Source: Aquimarina pacifica
Lineage (GTDB): Bacteria; Bacteroidota; Bacteroidia; Flavobacteriales; Flavobacteriaceae
Reading direction: 5' to 3'
Assembly (NCBI RefSeq): GCF_000520955.1
Contig: NZ_JACC01000007.1
Location: 124,001 to 188,000, forward strand
Length of the DNA stretch: 64,000 bases
The first letter of the stretch is position 1. Each line of letters begins with the position of its first letter. The position numbers and the translations under genes were made by a program. This document shows positions 1 to 10,400 of this stretch, piece after piece. Below the pieces are notes generated by a model that searched no databases, had not been told where the DNA came from, and worked only from the letters and a program-made list of their open reading frames with translations.

Positions 1-41
1 TAGTGTACTAACACCATTAATGGAATTAGTATATAAAAAAT

Positions 42-71
42 AAAGCCTTTTCATAAAAATGAAAAGGCTTT
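42..71. terminator. Terminator at end of act-cox operon
   Basis: An inverted repeat (AAAGCCTTTTC, short loop, GAAAAGGCTTT) has A-runs on its left and T-runs on its right, so it can terminate in both directions. It lies 28 bases past the coxA stop and is the natural end of the act-cox transcript. Confidence 0.85.
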
Positions 72-98
72 ATTTTTTTATTAAAACATCTTTATTAT

Positions 99-1916
99 CT
101 AGTGATGCATTTCTTCTTCTCCTTCTTGTAGAGGCACTATCTGCGAAACATAATCTTGTCCAGCAATAACATATTCTCCATCTTCATTCGTTTTACTATA
201 ATCATATGGCCATCTATGTACACTAGGAATTTCTCCTGGCCAGTTACCATGAATATGCTCTACAGGTGTAGTCCACTCTAATGTATTAGATCTCCAAGGA
301 TTTTGTACGGCTTTTTTACCATAAAATATCGAACTAATAAAATTATATAAAAACACCAACTGAGCTGCTGCAGTAATAATTGCAAAAACTGTAATTAAGA
401 CATTGGTATCTTGTAAATCATCAAAATATGGGAAATTAGAATTCGTATAATAACGTCTAGGTAATCCTGCCATTCCAATAAAATGCATCGGGAAGAAAAC
501 ACCATATGCGCCAACAGCAGTTACCCAAAAATGAATATAACCTAAATTCTTATTCATCATTTTACCATACATCTTAGGGAACCAATGATACACTCCTGCA
601 AATAAACCATACAATGCAGAAATACCCATTACCAGATGAAAATGCGCCACTACAAAATAAGTGTCATGAACATTAATATCTAATGTACTATCTCCAAGAA
701 TTATACCTGTAAGACCTCCTGTTATAAAGGTTGATACCAAACCTATAGAAAATAACATCGCAGGATTTAACTGTAAGTTTCCTTTCCATAAAGTAGTAAT
801 ATAATTAAATGCTTTTACCGCAGATGGTATTGCAATTAAAAGTGTTGTAAATGTAAATACAGACCCCAAAAATGGATTCATTCCTGAAATAAACATGTGG
901 TGTCCCCAAACTATCGTAGATAAAAATGCAATTGCAAGTATCGAGGCAACCATTGCTCTGTACCCAAAAATAGGCTTTCTCGAATTGGTAGCTATAATTT
1001 CTGAAGTAATTCCTAATGCTGGTAATAATACGATATATACTTCTGGGTGTCCTAGGAACCAAAATAAGTGTTCAAAAAGAACAGGAGACCCCCCTTGATT
1101 ATGCAATACTTCACCTTGAATGTAAATATCACTAAGGAAAAATGATGTTCCAAAACTTCTATCCATTATCAAAAGTAAAGCGGCCGATAGTAATACAGGA
1201 AAAGAAACTACACCAATAATAGCCGTTACAAAAAATGCCCATATAGTAAGAGGCAATCTTGTCATCGACATCCCTTTTGTTCTAAGGTTAATAACTGTTA
1301 CTACATAGTTCAAAGAACCTAATAACGATGAAGCAATAAAAATAGCCATTGATACAAGCCAAAGGGTCATACCAGTACCAGAACCTCCTATTGCTTGCGG
1401 TAACGCACTTAGAGGAGGATAAATAGTCCATCCTGCAGAAGCTGGTCCCGCCTCAGCAAACAATGAAAGCACCATTATTACACTACTTAAAAAGAAAAGC
1501 CAATACGAAATCATGTTAAGGAAACCAGATGCCATATCACGTGCCCCAATTTGTAACGGAATAAGTAAATTACTAAAAGTACCACTTAATCCAGCTGTTA
1601 ATACAAAAAATACCATTATAGTACCATGTATTGTCACTAAAGCAAGATATATGCCTGGATCCATTACTCCATCCACACCAAACTTACCTAATAATACTTC
1701 AAAAGCCGTAAACTTATGATCTGGCCATGCCAATTGCATTCTAAACAATATCGACATTGCAATACCAATAATACCCATAATCAAACCAGTAATCAAATAC
1801 TGCTTAGAGATCATTTTATGATCCTGACTAAAAATATATTTAGTAATAAATGTTTCTTTATGATGTCCGTGATCGTGATCTTCTGAGTGATCATCTACGT
1901 GTGCTATTGCTGACAT
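99..1916 (-). CDS. coxA: Cytochrome c oxidase subunit I
   Basis: Catalytic subunit of an aa3-type heme-copper oxidase in the inner membrane; it reduces O2 to water and pumps protons. The 605 residues hold about 12 membrane segments and the family signatures: the GHPEVY block with the CuB His and cross-linked Tyr, the WGHHMF His pair, and the DTYFVVAHFHLVMG block carrying heme ligands. It is the last gene of the act-cox operon, 46 bases after coxB, which fits the known ACIII-oxidase supercomplex of Flavobacteriia. The N-terminus (HVDDHSEDHDHGHHKE) and the extreme C-terminus (EEEMHH) are rich in His and acidic residues, which is not part of the core fold. Subunits III and IV are not in the window. 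Confidence 0.97.
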   Translation of the reverse strand: MSAIAHVDDHSEDHDHGHHKETFITKYIFSQDHKMISKQYLITGLIMGIIGIAMSILFRMQLAWPDHKFTAFEVLLGKFGVDGVMDPGIYLALVTIHGTIMVFFVLTAGLSGTFSNLLIPLQIGARDMASGFLNMISYWLFFLSSVIMVLSLFAEAGPASAGWTIYPPLSALPQAIGGSGTGMTLWLVSMAIFIASSLLGSLNYVVTVINLRTKGMSMTRLPLTIWAFFVTAIIGVVSFPVLLSAALLLIMDRSFGTSFFLSDIYIQGEVLHNQGGSPVLFEHLFWFLGHPEVYIVLLPALGITSEIIATNSRKPIFGYRAMVASILAIAFLSTIVWGHHMFISGMNPFLGSVFTFTTLLIAIPSAVKAFNYITTLWKGNLQLNPAMLFSIGLVSTFITGGLTGIILGDSTLDINVHDTYFVVAHFHLVMGISALYGLFAGVYHWFPKMYGKMMNKNLGYIHFWVTAVGAYGVFFPMHFIGMAGLPRRYYTNSNFPYFDDLQDTNVLITVFAIITAAAQLVFLYNFISSIFYGKKAVQNPWRSNTLEWTTPVEHIHGNWPGEIPSVHRWPYDYSKTNEDGEYVIAGQDYVSQIVPLQEGEEEMHH

Positions 1917-1962
1917 ACGGTTATTCTTTTAATAAAGTATATTAATTTTTCTTTTCTATCTC

Positions 1963-3039
1963 TTAGTTACTTGCCTGTGCAGATAATTGCTCTTTAAAAG
2001 TTGGCTGTGTTTTCAACCAAGCGTTGTAATCTTCTTCAGACTCAACAACCATTTTCATTTGCATATTATAATGAGAAGCTCCACAAATTTTATTACATAA
2101 CAAGTAATATTCAAACTCATATTCTTCTAAAGCTTCATCTCCTGCTGCCACTAACTTTTTACTTTTTTCTTTTCTTATCTTGTTAATTGTGGCTACTTTC
2201 TCAATCATAAATTCGCTATTCTTCATCTCTTCAGATGTCATCGTTGGCGTATATGAGAATTCAGTTATCATACCTGGAACAACATTCATTTGAGCTCTAA
2301 AAAATGGCATATAAGCAGAATGCAATACATCTTGTGAACGCATTTTGAAAATAACCTTTCTATTCACAGGCAAATGTAATTCATTTGTAATTCTATCATC
2401 ATTTCCGTAACTATCAGAAGCATCCAATCCTAATGTATTAACCCCTTCAATAAAACGAACATTTGCTTTTCCTAGTTCATTATCCGCACCAGCGTATCTT
2501 GCTCTCCAATCAAATTGATATGCATATAATTCAATAATTAAAGGATCCCCCTCTTCTTCATCGATATTCATGATATCTGTCCAAGTAAACAATCCATATA
2601 TGATCAATCCAGCTAATACTATTACCGGAATAATTGTCCAGATAAATTCTAACTTATCGTTATCTGCAAAAAACAATGCTTTGTTACCTTTCTTACCTCT
2701 ATACTTATATGCAAAAAAATGTAGTAGTCCTTGTGTCAAAAACTGTACTATAAAGATTAACACCATTGATATAAGCATCAACTTGTCATAATCAACCCCA
2801 TGCTCTGAAGCAGATTCTGGAAGAAAAAAGGTATGATATTGTACGAAGCAATATATGGTTAATAAATACATAAAGATCACAAATGCAAGCATAAGCTTAC
2901 CGTGTATATTGTTATCCTTGTCGTTTGCTACTTCAGAATTATCTACACCTTTTAATTGAGACAACCTCAATATTTTTGACATTTGCCACAATGTGATTCC
3001 AAAAAGGGCTATAATTACTATGGTTAAGAATACAGTCAT
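1963..3039 (-). CDS. coxB: Cytochrome c oxidase subunit II
   Basis: Subunit II takes electrons from cytochrome c or ACIII through the binuclear CuA centre. The CuA motif is visible near the C-terminus as C-NKI-C-GAS-H-YN-M (C-x3-C-x3-H-x2-M). At 358 residues it is longer than a textbook subunit II: extra hydrophobic segments (about residues 2-22, 48-70 and 88-110) precede the usual helix before the cupredoxin domain (about residues 130-155). The cupredoxin domain also carries a long charged insert before the CuA loop. It sits between actF and coxA with short gaps, so it is co-transcribed. No heme-binding CXXCH is present, so it is not a caa3-type fusion. Confidence 0.95.
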   Translation of the reverse strand: MTVFLTIVIIALFGITLWQMSKILRLSQLKGVDNSEVANDKDNNIHGKLMLAFVIFMYLLTIYCFVQYHTFFLPESASEHGVDYDKLMLISMVLIFIVQFLTQGLLHFFAYKYRGKKGNKALFFADNDKLEFIWTIIPVIVLAGLIIYGLFTWTDIMNIDEEEGDPLIIELYAYQFDWRARYAGADNELGKANVRFIEGVNTLGLDASDSYGNDDRITNELHLPVNRKVIFKMRSQDVLHSAYMPFFRAQMNVVPGMITEFSYTPTMTSEEMKNSEFMIEKVATINKIRKEKSKKLVAAGDEALEEYEFEYYLLCNKICGASHYNMQMKMVVESEEDYNAWLKTQPTFKEQLSAQASN

Positions 3040-3070
3040 TTTAATCTATCTTCTTTTTTACAATTCAAAT

Positions 3071-4408
3071 TTAATAATGAAAGTGTTTACTTTCTTCAAT
3101 ATAAGGGTTTCCTTTAGCCAATAAAGGAGCTTTAGTAAGTGCTCTAAATACTACGAATATGAACAAACCTAAGAATAATAATACTGCGCTTATTTCGCTA
3201 ATACCTATGAACCAAGATTCTCCAACTGTCGCGGGCATTACCATATTAAATACATCTATATAATGTCCGCATAGTATTATAATACCAGCCATTACTACAA
3301 ACCAATTTACACGTTTGAAATCACTATTCATCAATACAAGTAATGGAAAAATAAAGTTCATTAATAACATTCCGAAGAACGGAAGTTTATAATCTTCTAT
3401 TCTTGTAATGAAGTATGTAACTTCTTCTGGAATATTAGAGTACCATATAAGCATAAACTGTGAGAACCATAGGTACGTCCAGAAAATACTGATTCCAAAC
3501 ATAAACTTAGCCAAATCATGAATATGACTATTATTCACGAACTCTAAATATCCTTTAGACTTGAGATAAATAGTTATTAAAGCAATTGTTGTAATTCCTG
3601 AAACAAATAAACTTGCAAACACATACCACCCAAATAATGTACTAAACCAGTGTGGATCAAAACTCATAATCCAATCCCAAGACATCATTGACTCGGTATA
3701 AATAAAGAATACCAAAAACGCAGCAGAAATCTTGAAACTCTTTTTGTACCATTTATTTCCAGTTGCATCTTCATCTTGCAGTCGCGAATATTTTACAGCA
3801 AAATGTCTGTATAACAACCAACCTCCTAAAAATATAGCAGCTCTAATGATAAATCCTGTTCCGTTTAACCAACCTACTTTACCTTGGATTAGTTTATCAT
3901 GAGCAACCACTTCTGGATCTGCCCAAACGAACAAATGATTTACATGAAAACCGGACAAGGCCAAAATCACAAACATTATGATACCACCAGGTACCAAATA
4001 AGCTGTAATAGCTTCCATTACCCTAAATAAAACGGGCGACCACCCTGCCTGTGCAGCAAATTGTATTGCATAGAATGCTAATACTCCTAATGCAATCATA
4101 AAAAAGAAAAATGCTGCAATATAAAGTGCTGACCAAGGTTTATTCTGTAATTGATGTAAAACATGCTCATAATGTGCGTCGCCTCCATGAGCATCATCAC
4201 CATGTTCGCTTGCATGAGATTCTACATGATCCCCAGCATGTGCTTTTGATTCACCATGACCACCACCGTGAGCATCGTGGGCTGCCATCATTTCTTTTAC
4301 CTCTTCTATGGATCCGGGTCTTTGAGAAAATCCTATAACAAGACCTACAAGCCCCACAACCATAAGGATGATAGAAAATAATCTTAGTCTATTTGATAGC
4401 GTATACAT
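3071..4408 (-). CDS. actF: ACIII subunit ActF (NrfD-like membrane protein)
   Basis: Integral membrane subunit of alternative complex III, homologous to ActC/NrfD proteins, with about ten predicted helices in 445 residues; it helps anchor the complex in the inner membrane. Identity rests on family resemblance and its place after actE and before coxB. Between helix 1 (about residues 8-28) and helix 2 (about 95-117) is a roughly 60-residue soluble segment packed with His, Asp and Gly (HDAHGGGHGE, HASEHGDDAHGGDAHYEH), which is odd for a membrane subunit and may bind metal. The other helices are ordinary. The start ATG gives a reasonable N-in helix. Confidence 0.93.
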   Translation of the reverse strand: MYTLSNRLRLFSIILMVVGLVGLVIGFSQRPGSIEEVKEMMAAHDAHGGGHGESKAHAGDHVESHASEHGDDAHGGDAHYEHVLHQLQNKPWSALYIAAFFFFMIALGVLAFYAIQFAAQAGWSPVLFRVMEAITAYLVPGGIIMFVILALSGFHVNHLFVWADPEVVAHDKLIQGKVGWLNGTGFIIRAAIFLGGWLLYRHFAVKYSRLQDEDATGNKWYKKSFKISAAFLVFFIYTESMMSWDWIMSFDPHWFSTLFGWYVFASLFVSGITTIALITIYLKSKGYLEFVNNSHIHDLAKFMFGISIFWTYLWFSQFMLIWYSNIPEEVTYFITRIEDYKLPFFGMLLMNFIFPLLVLMNSDFKRVNWFVVMAGIIILCGHYIDVFNMVMPATVGESWFIGISEISAVLLFLGLFIFVVFRALTKAPLLAKGNPYIEESKHFHY

Positions 4409-4452
4409 ATCTTTATAATATCGTTATTCTTACGTTTTTATTAATGCACTTA

Positions 4453-5124
4453 TTAGTGTGCGTTACTATGATCATCGGTAGACTCATGATGATCTTCTTC
4501 TTTTTCTATTTTGGGAGCTACATCAGTAGGCTCTACAACAGCAATATCAGAATCTATCCTAGGAGTTTTTCCTTCTAAATCCGCTTTTAACTTTTGAACA
4601 TATTGTACAATCAGCCAACGTTCGTGTTCCGAAGTTTGTGATGCATATGACCCCATCGAATTAATTCCGTAATACATTACATGATAAATACTACCCTCTG
4701 TAATAGCTCTACCTGCATCATCATAACTAGGTACTCCAAGAATTTTTTCTCGTTTCACCAAAGTTCCTTTCCCATCGCCTTTTTCTCCATGACATATTGC
4801 ACAATAAATGTTGTACAACTCTTTTCCCGACTCTTCATTTTCTTTAGTATATCGAATCTTATTTCTAAGAGAATCTTTTGCAAACTGATATCCTAAATTC
4901 GAATTTTCTATATCATAAGGCATCCAACCTCTTGGTATTGTTCCCTCTACAGGAGTCATAGCCTCTTGCCCACCCGGGAAAACACCATACTCACCATACG
5001 TCTCATAACTTAAAGGTTCGTACATATTAGGCATATACTGATAGTTCGGCTTTGAATCATTTTGACAAGAAACAATGCACATTATCATTACGATTGCTAC
5101 GAATATTTTTATAGTGTTCTTCAT
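4453..5124 (-). CDS. actE: ACIII subunit ActE (monoheme cytochrome c lipoprotein)
   Basis: Periplasmic c-type cytochrome of ACIII with one heme site (CAICH, followed by GEKGDGKG as in class I cytochromes c). The N-terminus is a lipoprotein signal with lipobox IVSC, so the protein is expected to be membrane-anchored by a lipid. It has 223 residues. The C-terminal tail after about residue 200 is acidic and His-rich (EEDHHESTDDHSNAH), like segments in CoxA and ActF. The gene follows actD after 5 bases and precedes actF. In solved ACIII structures this subunit belongs to the periplasmic heme wire. Confidence 0.93.
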   Translation of the reverse strand: MKNTIKIFVAIVMIMCIVSCQNDSKPNYQYMPNMYEPLSYETYGEYGVFPGGQEAMTPVEGTIPRGWMPYDIENSNLGYQFAKDSLRNKIRYTKENEESGKELYNIYCAICHGEKGDGKGTLVKREKILGVPSYDDAGRAITEGSIYHVMYYGINSMGSYASQTSEHERWLIVQYVQKLKADLEGKTPRIDSDIAVVEPTDVAPKIEKEEDHHESTDDHSNAH

Positions 5125-5129
5125 TATTA

Positions 5130-5669
5130 CTAATGGTTATCTTCTTCCTTATCAATTACTTTTATTTCTACTGCTCCTGTATCACCTAAGAAACTAGCCA
5201 ATGCATCTACATCATGATTTCCTGCTGATACTTCCATCAAAAAATGATCATCTGTAGTTCTTACATCTGGATTTTCAGCTTCTTTAAATGGCCATAATTT
5301 ACTTCTCATATAAAAAGTTATTACCATTAAATGCGCTGCAAAAAAAACAGTTAGCTCAAACATAATAGGTACAAAAGCAGGCATGTTTTCGATATAACTA
5401 AAACTTGGCTTTCCTCCTATATTCTGAGGCCAATCTTCAATCATAATAAAATTCATCATTAAAACAGCCACTGTAAGACCCACACATCCATACATAAAAG
5501 AAGCTATTGCCAACCTAGTATGAGGGAGTCCCATTGCTTTATCTAGCCCATGGACCGGAAAAGGAGTATAAACCTCTTCTATATGATAATGTTCTGCTCG
5601 AACTTTCTTGACAGCATCCATCAGGATATCATCGTCAATATATAATGCATGTATAACTTTTGATGCCAT
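5130..5669 (-). CDS. actD: ACIII subunit ActD (DUF3341)
   Basis: DUF3341-family subunit of ACIII: a soluble N-terminal domain followed by two close membrane helices (about residues 80-105 and 115-140) that clamp the complex. The longest open frame starts at 5714, but that start lies inside actC. The internal ATG at 5669 (MASKVIHALYIDDD) begins one base after the actC stop and matches the usual start of the family, giving 179 residues. The C-terminus is a charged tail ending EEDNH. The next gene, actE, starts 5 bases downstream, so translation of actC, actD and actE is probably coupled. Confidence 0.92.
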   Translation of the reverse strand: MASKVIHALYIDDDILMDAVKKVRAEHYHIEEVYTPFPVHGLDKAMGLPHTRLAIASFMYGCVGLTVAVLMMNFIMIEDWPQNIGGKPSFSYIENMPAFVPIMFELTVFFAAHLMVITFYMRSKLWPFKEAENPDVRTTDDHFLMEVSAGNHDVDALASFLGDTGAVEIKVIDKEEDNH

Positions 5670-5670
5670 A

Positions 5671-7410
5671 CTATTTGTTATTTTTAAGTTGTTCTGCCTG
5701 ACCAGCCCAATCATCTCGTTGTGCTCTACCAGGAAAAGATCCAGTGATACTATCTAATAAGTCGTACTCTGTTTTGGTCATTTTGCTTACCTGATCGAAT
5801 GTAAATATTCCGATCTCATTAAGTTTATTTTCCATTACAGGTCCAATTCCATTAACTTTCTTAAGATCATCTGCCACTTGTGATGTAGGATCAAATGTTC
5901 CTAAATTACCCAACAAGTTGCTGATATCTTCTTGACTTGTTTCAGTCTTTGCTGCATCTACTGTCTCTTCAACTGAAGTATCTTTTACAATAGTTGCCTG
6001 TGTTTTTGGCAACTCATCTCTATGATCGATACCTGCTTCACGCAATTTTTTATATTTCTCTCCAGAAGACTTTAGGATTGTTTTTACTTCCGCTTGTGCA
6101 ATTACTGGAAAAGTACGAGCATACAACAAAAATAGTACAAAGAAGAAACCAATTGTTCCTATAAATATTCCGATATCCACAAATGTGGGAGAGAACATTG
6201 TCCATGATGATGGTAAATAATCTCTATGCAACGAAGTAACAATAATTACAAATCGTTCGAACCACATCCCTATATTTACTACTATAGAAATGAAGAATGA
6301 AAACATAATACTTCTTCTCAATTTTGGGAACCACATAAACTGAGGGGAGAATACATTACATGTCATCATCGCCCAATATGCCCACCAATATGGCCCAGTG
6401 GCTCTATTTAAAAATGCATACTGTTCGTATTCAACACCAGAGTACCATGCAACAAATAACTCAGTAATATAGGCAACCCCTACTATAGAACCAGTAATCA
6501 TGATTACTATATTCATTAACTCTATATGCTGAACTGTTATATAATTTTCTAAATTCGACACCTTCCTCATAATTATCAGAAGTGTATTTACCATGGCAAA
6601 TCCTGAGAAAATAGCCCCTGCCACAAAATATGGAGGAAATATTGTTGTATGCCATCCAGGGATCACAGATGTAGCGAAATCAAAAGATACAATGGTATGT
6701 ACAGAAAGTACAAGAGGAGTTGCTAAACCAGCAAGTACTAAAGAAACTTCTTCAAAACGTTGCCAATCTTTTGCTCTACCACTCCAACCAAAAGAAAGTA
6801 AGCTATATATTTTTTTATTAAAAGGTGTTATTGCTCTATCTCTTATCATTGCAAAATCAGGAAGTAAACCTGTCCACCAGAAAACCAATGAAACCGATAA
6901 GTACGTTGAAATTGCAAATACATCCCAAAGTAAAGGTGAATTAAAGTTTACCCACAACGATCCGAATTGATTTGGAATAGGCAATACCCAATATGCCAAC
7001 CATGGTCGTCCCATGTGTATAATCGGGAACAAACCTGCCTGAATAACAGAGAAAATAGTCATCGCTTCTGCAGACCTGTTAATCGCCATTCTCCATTTTT
7101 GACGGAATAGTAGTAATACGGCAGAAATAAGTGTCCCTGCATGACCTATACCTACCCACCAAACAAAGTTGGTGATATCCCAGGCCCATCCTACTGTTTT
7201 ATTTAATCCCCAGGTTCCTATACCTGTAGAAACTGTATATATAATACAACCTATTCCCCAAGAGAAAGCAATAAGTGCTATGGTAAATACAATCCACCAA
7301 GATTTATTTGCTTTACCTTCAACTGGTGCAGCAACATCGATGGTTACATCATGATATGTTTTATCACCAGTTACTAAAGGTTTTCTTATAGGTGCTTCGT
7401 AATGAGACAT
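5671..7410 (-). CDS. actC: ACIII subunit ActC (NrfD-like quinol-binding protein) with helix-hairpin-helix tail
   Basis: Large polytopic membrane subunit of ACIII (NrfD/PSR-C family, about ten helices) that carries the menaquinol oxidation site. The membrane core fills roughly residues 30-450. The protein is 579 residues long: about 100 extra residues at the C-terminus hold an acidic linker and then a DDLKKVNGIGPVMENKLNEI segment followed by FTFDQVSKMT. That is a helix-hairpin-helix pattern (GIGP turn) like small domains fused to other proteins in Bacteroidota. The tail is cytoplasmic or periplasmic depending on helix number, and its role is unknown. The gene lies 37 bases after actB, and its stop is one base from the actD start. 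Confidence 0.94.
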   Translation of the reverse strand: MSHYEAPIRKPLVTGDKTYHDVTIDVAAPVEGKANKSWWIVFTIALIAFSWGIGCIIYTVSTGIGTWGLNKTVGWAWDITNFVWWVGIGHAGTLISAVLLLFRQKWRMAINRSAEAMTIFSVIQAGLFPIIHMGRPWLAYWVLPIPNQFGSLWVNFNSPLLWDVFAISTYLSVSLVFWWTGLLPDFAMIRDRAITPFNKKIYSLLSFGWSGRAKDWQRFEEVSLVLAGLATPLVLSVHTIVSFDFATSVIPGWHTTIFPPYFVAGAIFSGFAMVNTLLIIMRKVSNLENYITVQHIELMNIVIMITGSIVGVAYITELFVAWYSGVEYEQYAFLNRATGPYWWAYWAMMTCNVFSPQFMWFPKLRRSIMFSFFISIVVNIGMWFERFVIIVTSLHRDYLPSSWTMFSPTFVDIGIFIGTIGFFFVLFLLYARTFPVIAQAEVKTILKSSGEKYKKLREAGIDHRDELPKTQATIVKDTSVEETVDAAKTETSQEDISNLLGNLGTFDPTSQVADDLKKVNGIGPVMENKLNEIGIFTFDQVSKMTKTEYDLLDSITGSFPGRAQRDDWAGQAEQLKNNK

Positions 7411-7447
7411 AATCCTTTATAATTGAATTGATTCTTTATTTAGTTAA

Positions 7448-10400
7448 TTAAGCTTCTGTAGTATTTCTTACTTTTGTATGATAAATCACATTAGGTTTTG
7501 TCCCAACATGTTCGAGTAAGTGATACATACGATTATCTTCTTTAAGCTTTGCTATTTCGCTGTCCTTGTCATTAATATCTCCAAATGCCATAGCCCCTGA
7601 AGAACATGCCGCTGAACATGCCGTTTTAAACTCTCCATCTTTAATTACCCTACCGTCACGTTTTGCATCAAGGATTGTTTTTTGTGTCATTTGTATACAC
7701 ATAGAACATTTTTCCATAACCCCTCTAGAACGTACTGTAACATCAGGATTTAGTACCATTCTTCCTAGGTCATTATTCATATGATAATCAAACTCATCAT
7801 TATCATTATACAAGAACCAGTTAAATCTACGTACTTTATAAGGACAGTTATTTGCACAATATCTTGTTCCTACACAACGATTGTATGCCATATGATTTTG
7901 CCCTTGTCTACCATGAGATGTTGCCGCAACAGGACACACTGTCTCACAAGGAGCATGATTACAATGCTGACACATAACAGGCTGAAATACTACCTGTGGA
8001 TTATCAGACGCATTCTCCATCTCTCCAAACTCAGACAAAGAACTTCCTAGACCGGCTATATTATTTTTCTTGGTATCATCTCCTTCAAAAGTATCCTCAG
8101 AAGAATAGTATCTATCAATACGCAACCAATGCATATCTCTTGATCTTCGTATTTCTGATTTACCTACTACAGGAACATTATTCTCTGCATGACAAGCGAT
8201 AACACATGCACCACAACCTGTACATGCATTCAAATCTATGGAAAGATTGAAGTGATGTCCGATCGAACGATCAAACTCATCCCAGAGATCTACCTCTGGT
8301 GAAGTAACTTCATATTCAATATGATTCTTACTCACTTCAGGAATTGAATTCCATACGTGCTTATCCTTTGTATTAAATATCTCTAATGTTGTCTCTTTTA
8401 CTATATCGCCGCGCCCCATCAACGTATTATGCAATTGCACACATGCAAACTCATGCGTTCCTTCTACAAGAGATACAGAAACTTCTTGAGTTGAATTAAA
8501 ATTCTGATATAATGGGTATGCATTTACACCAACATTCATATCTTCTTTTAACCCTTTTGACTTACCATATCCTAGAGCCAACCCAACAGAACCTTCGGCT
8601 TGACCTGGCTGAATTAACACAGGAGCGACAACCTCTACTCCATTAAGTACAACTTTAGCATAACTCCCATTGAGAGCACCATTGGCAACATTTTCGTTCA
8701 TCATCCCCAGTTTATCTGCATCGGATTTTGAAACTGTCAAATAATTATCCCAAGAGGTTCTTGTGATAGGATCTGGCATTTCTTGCAACCAAGGATTGTT
8801 GGCCTGCTGACCATCACCTAAAGCTGTTTTTGTATATAATGTAAGCTCTAAGCCATTTGATTTTGCAACAGAAAGTCTTCTTGCCGCAGCACCTACATTG
8901 GGTCCTGTTGCTATAGGAGAATTTTCTACTTCTCCTTCTTGCACTTGAAGTGCATCAACTAATTCTTGCTTTGGAAGTACTGGCTTAACTAATACACCAT
9001 CTTGCAACGTCTGATTCCAAGAACTACCTCCAAGAATACCTGTCCAGGTACTTTTTATATATTGATGGTAGGTCGAATCATTATCAACCCACTTTAGTAA
9101 TGTATCCTGAAATTGTCTTGTTTTAAACAATGGACGAATCGTTGGTTGCATCAAGCTATAACTTCCTTTCTTCAACTCTACATCTCCCCATGACTCAAGA
9201 TAATGAGGTGTTGTAGCAACGTATCCACATAACTCAGCGGTTGCATCATTATGCATACTAAAGGCAACAGAAACATCTACTTTCTCTAGACCACTTTTGA
9301 ATTCATTTGCATTTGGCAATGTATATACAGGATTTACACCTGCAATTAAAAGACCACCAATACGTCCTGCATTCATATCTTTAACCAATTGAGCAACGGC
9401 TTTTGCATTACCTTTACGAATAGTACGAGGTGTACTTTCATTAAACGCCTTACTCTGAATTGCCTTATTAATCTCTAAAACAACTAATTGAGCATCTACA
9501 TCAGGAATACCAGATACCACAACGGCATTACGCCCTGCCTTCTTAATATGTGCAGCAGCCTTAACAACCTCTGCATCCAAACCAGAATCCAACGCTCCTT
9601 TAGAACCCGATCCTGTTATGTATTTATACAAAGCAGCCAATACCTGTTTCTGTTGTGACGGAGTTGCTTTGATTCTCTTATCAGCATTAGCACCTGTTAG
9701 TGACATATTTGCTTCAATATGGATATGTTTAGACATTTTTCCATTCTTCGGAATACGTCCCTTTGCATAACCACTATCATAACCTCCACCTTGCCAGTCT
9801 CCTAGAAAATCTGCATCAATACTGATAATTGTACTTGCTTTTGAAAAATCGTAATCAGCAAGTGCTCTTTCTCCATACATCAATTTATAAGCATCTAAAG
9901 CTTCACTGTTTGAAACAGCATCATAAACAACATGCTTTACATTTTGATATTTTGCTTTAAACTCCTCAATTAACCTAGACGTAGAAGGACTAGCATATGT
10001 TTGAGTCAACACTACTATCTGTTTACCTCCTAAATTAGCTAATTTTGACTTTACTTCTTTATCTAATACCTCCCAATCAATATCTTCAGTTCCTTTCTTT
10101 GGTCCCTGAAGACGAGAATTATCATATAAAGATAGTACGGAAGCATGAACTCTTGCATTGGCATCACCATTTGATGTTGCCAAATTATTATTTTCTACCT
10201 TAATCGGCCTACCTTCTCTTGTTTTAATTAAAACACTAGCAAAATCATATCCATCTGCTATAGTTGTAGCGTAATAATTAGCAACACCAGGAACAATTCT
10301 CTCTGGCTGCACTACATAAGGGATTGATTTCTTAACAGGTCCCTCACACGCGGCCAATGATGCGGCAGCTGTGCTAAAACCTACATACTTAAGAAAGTCA

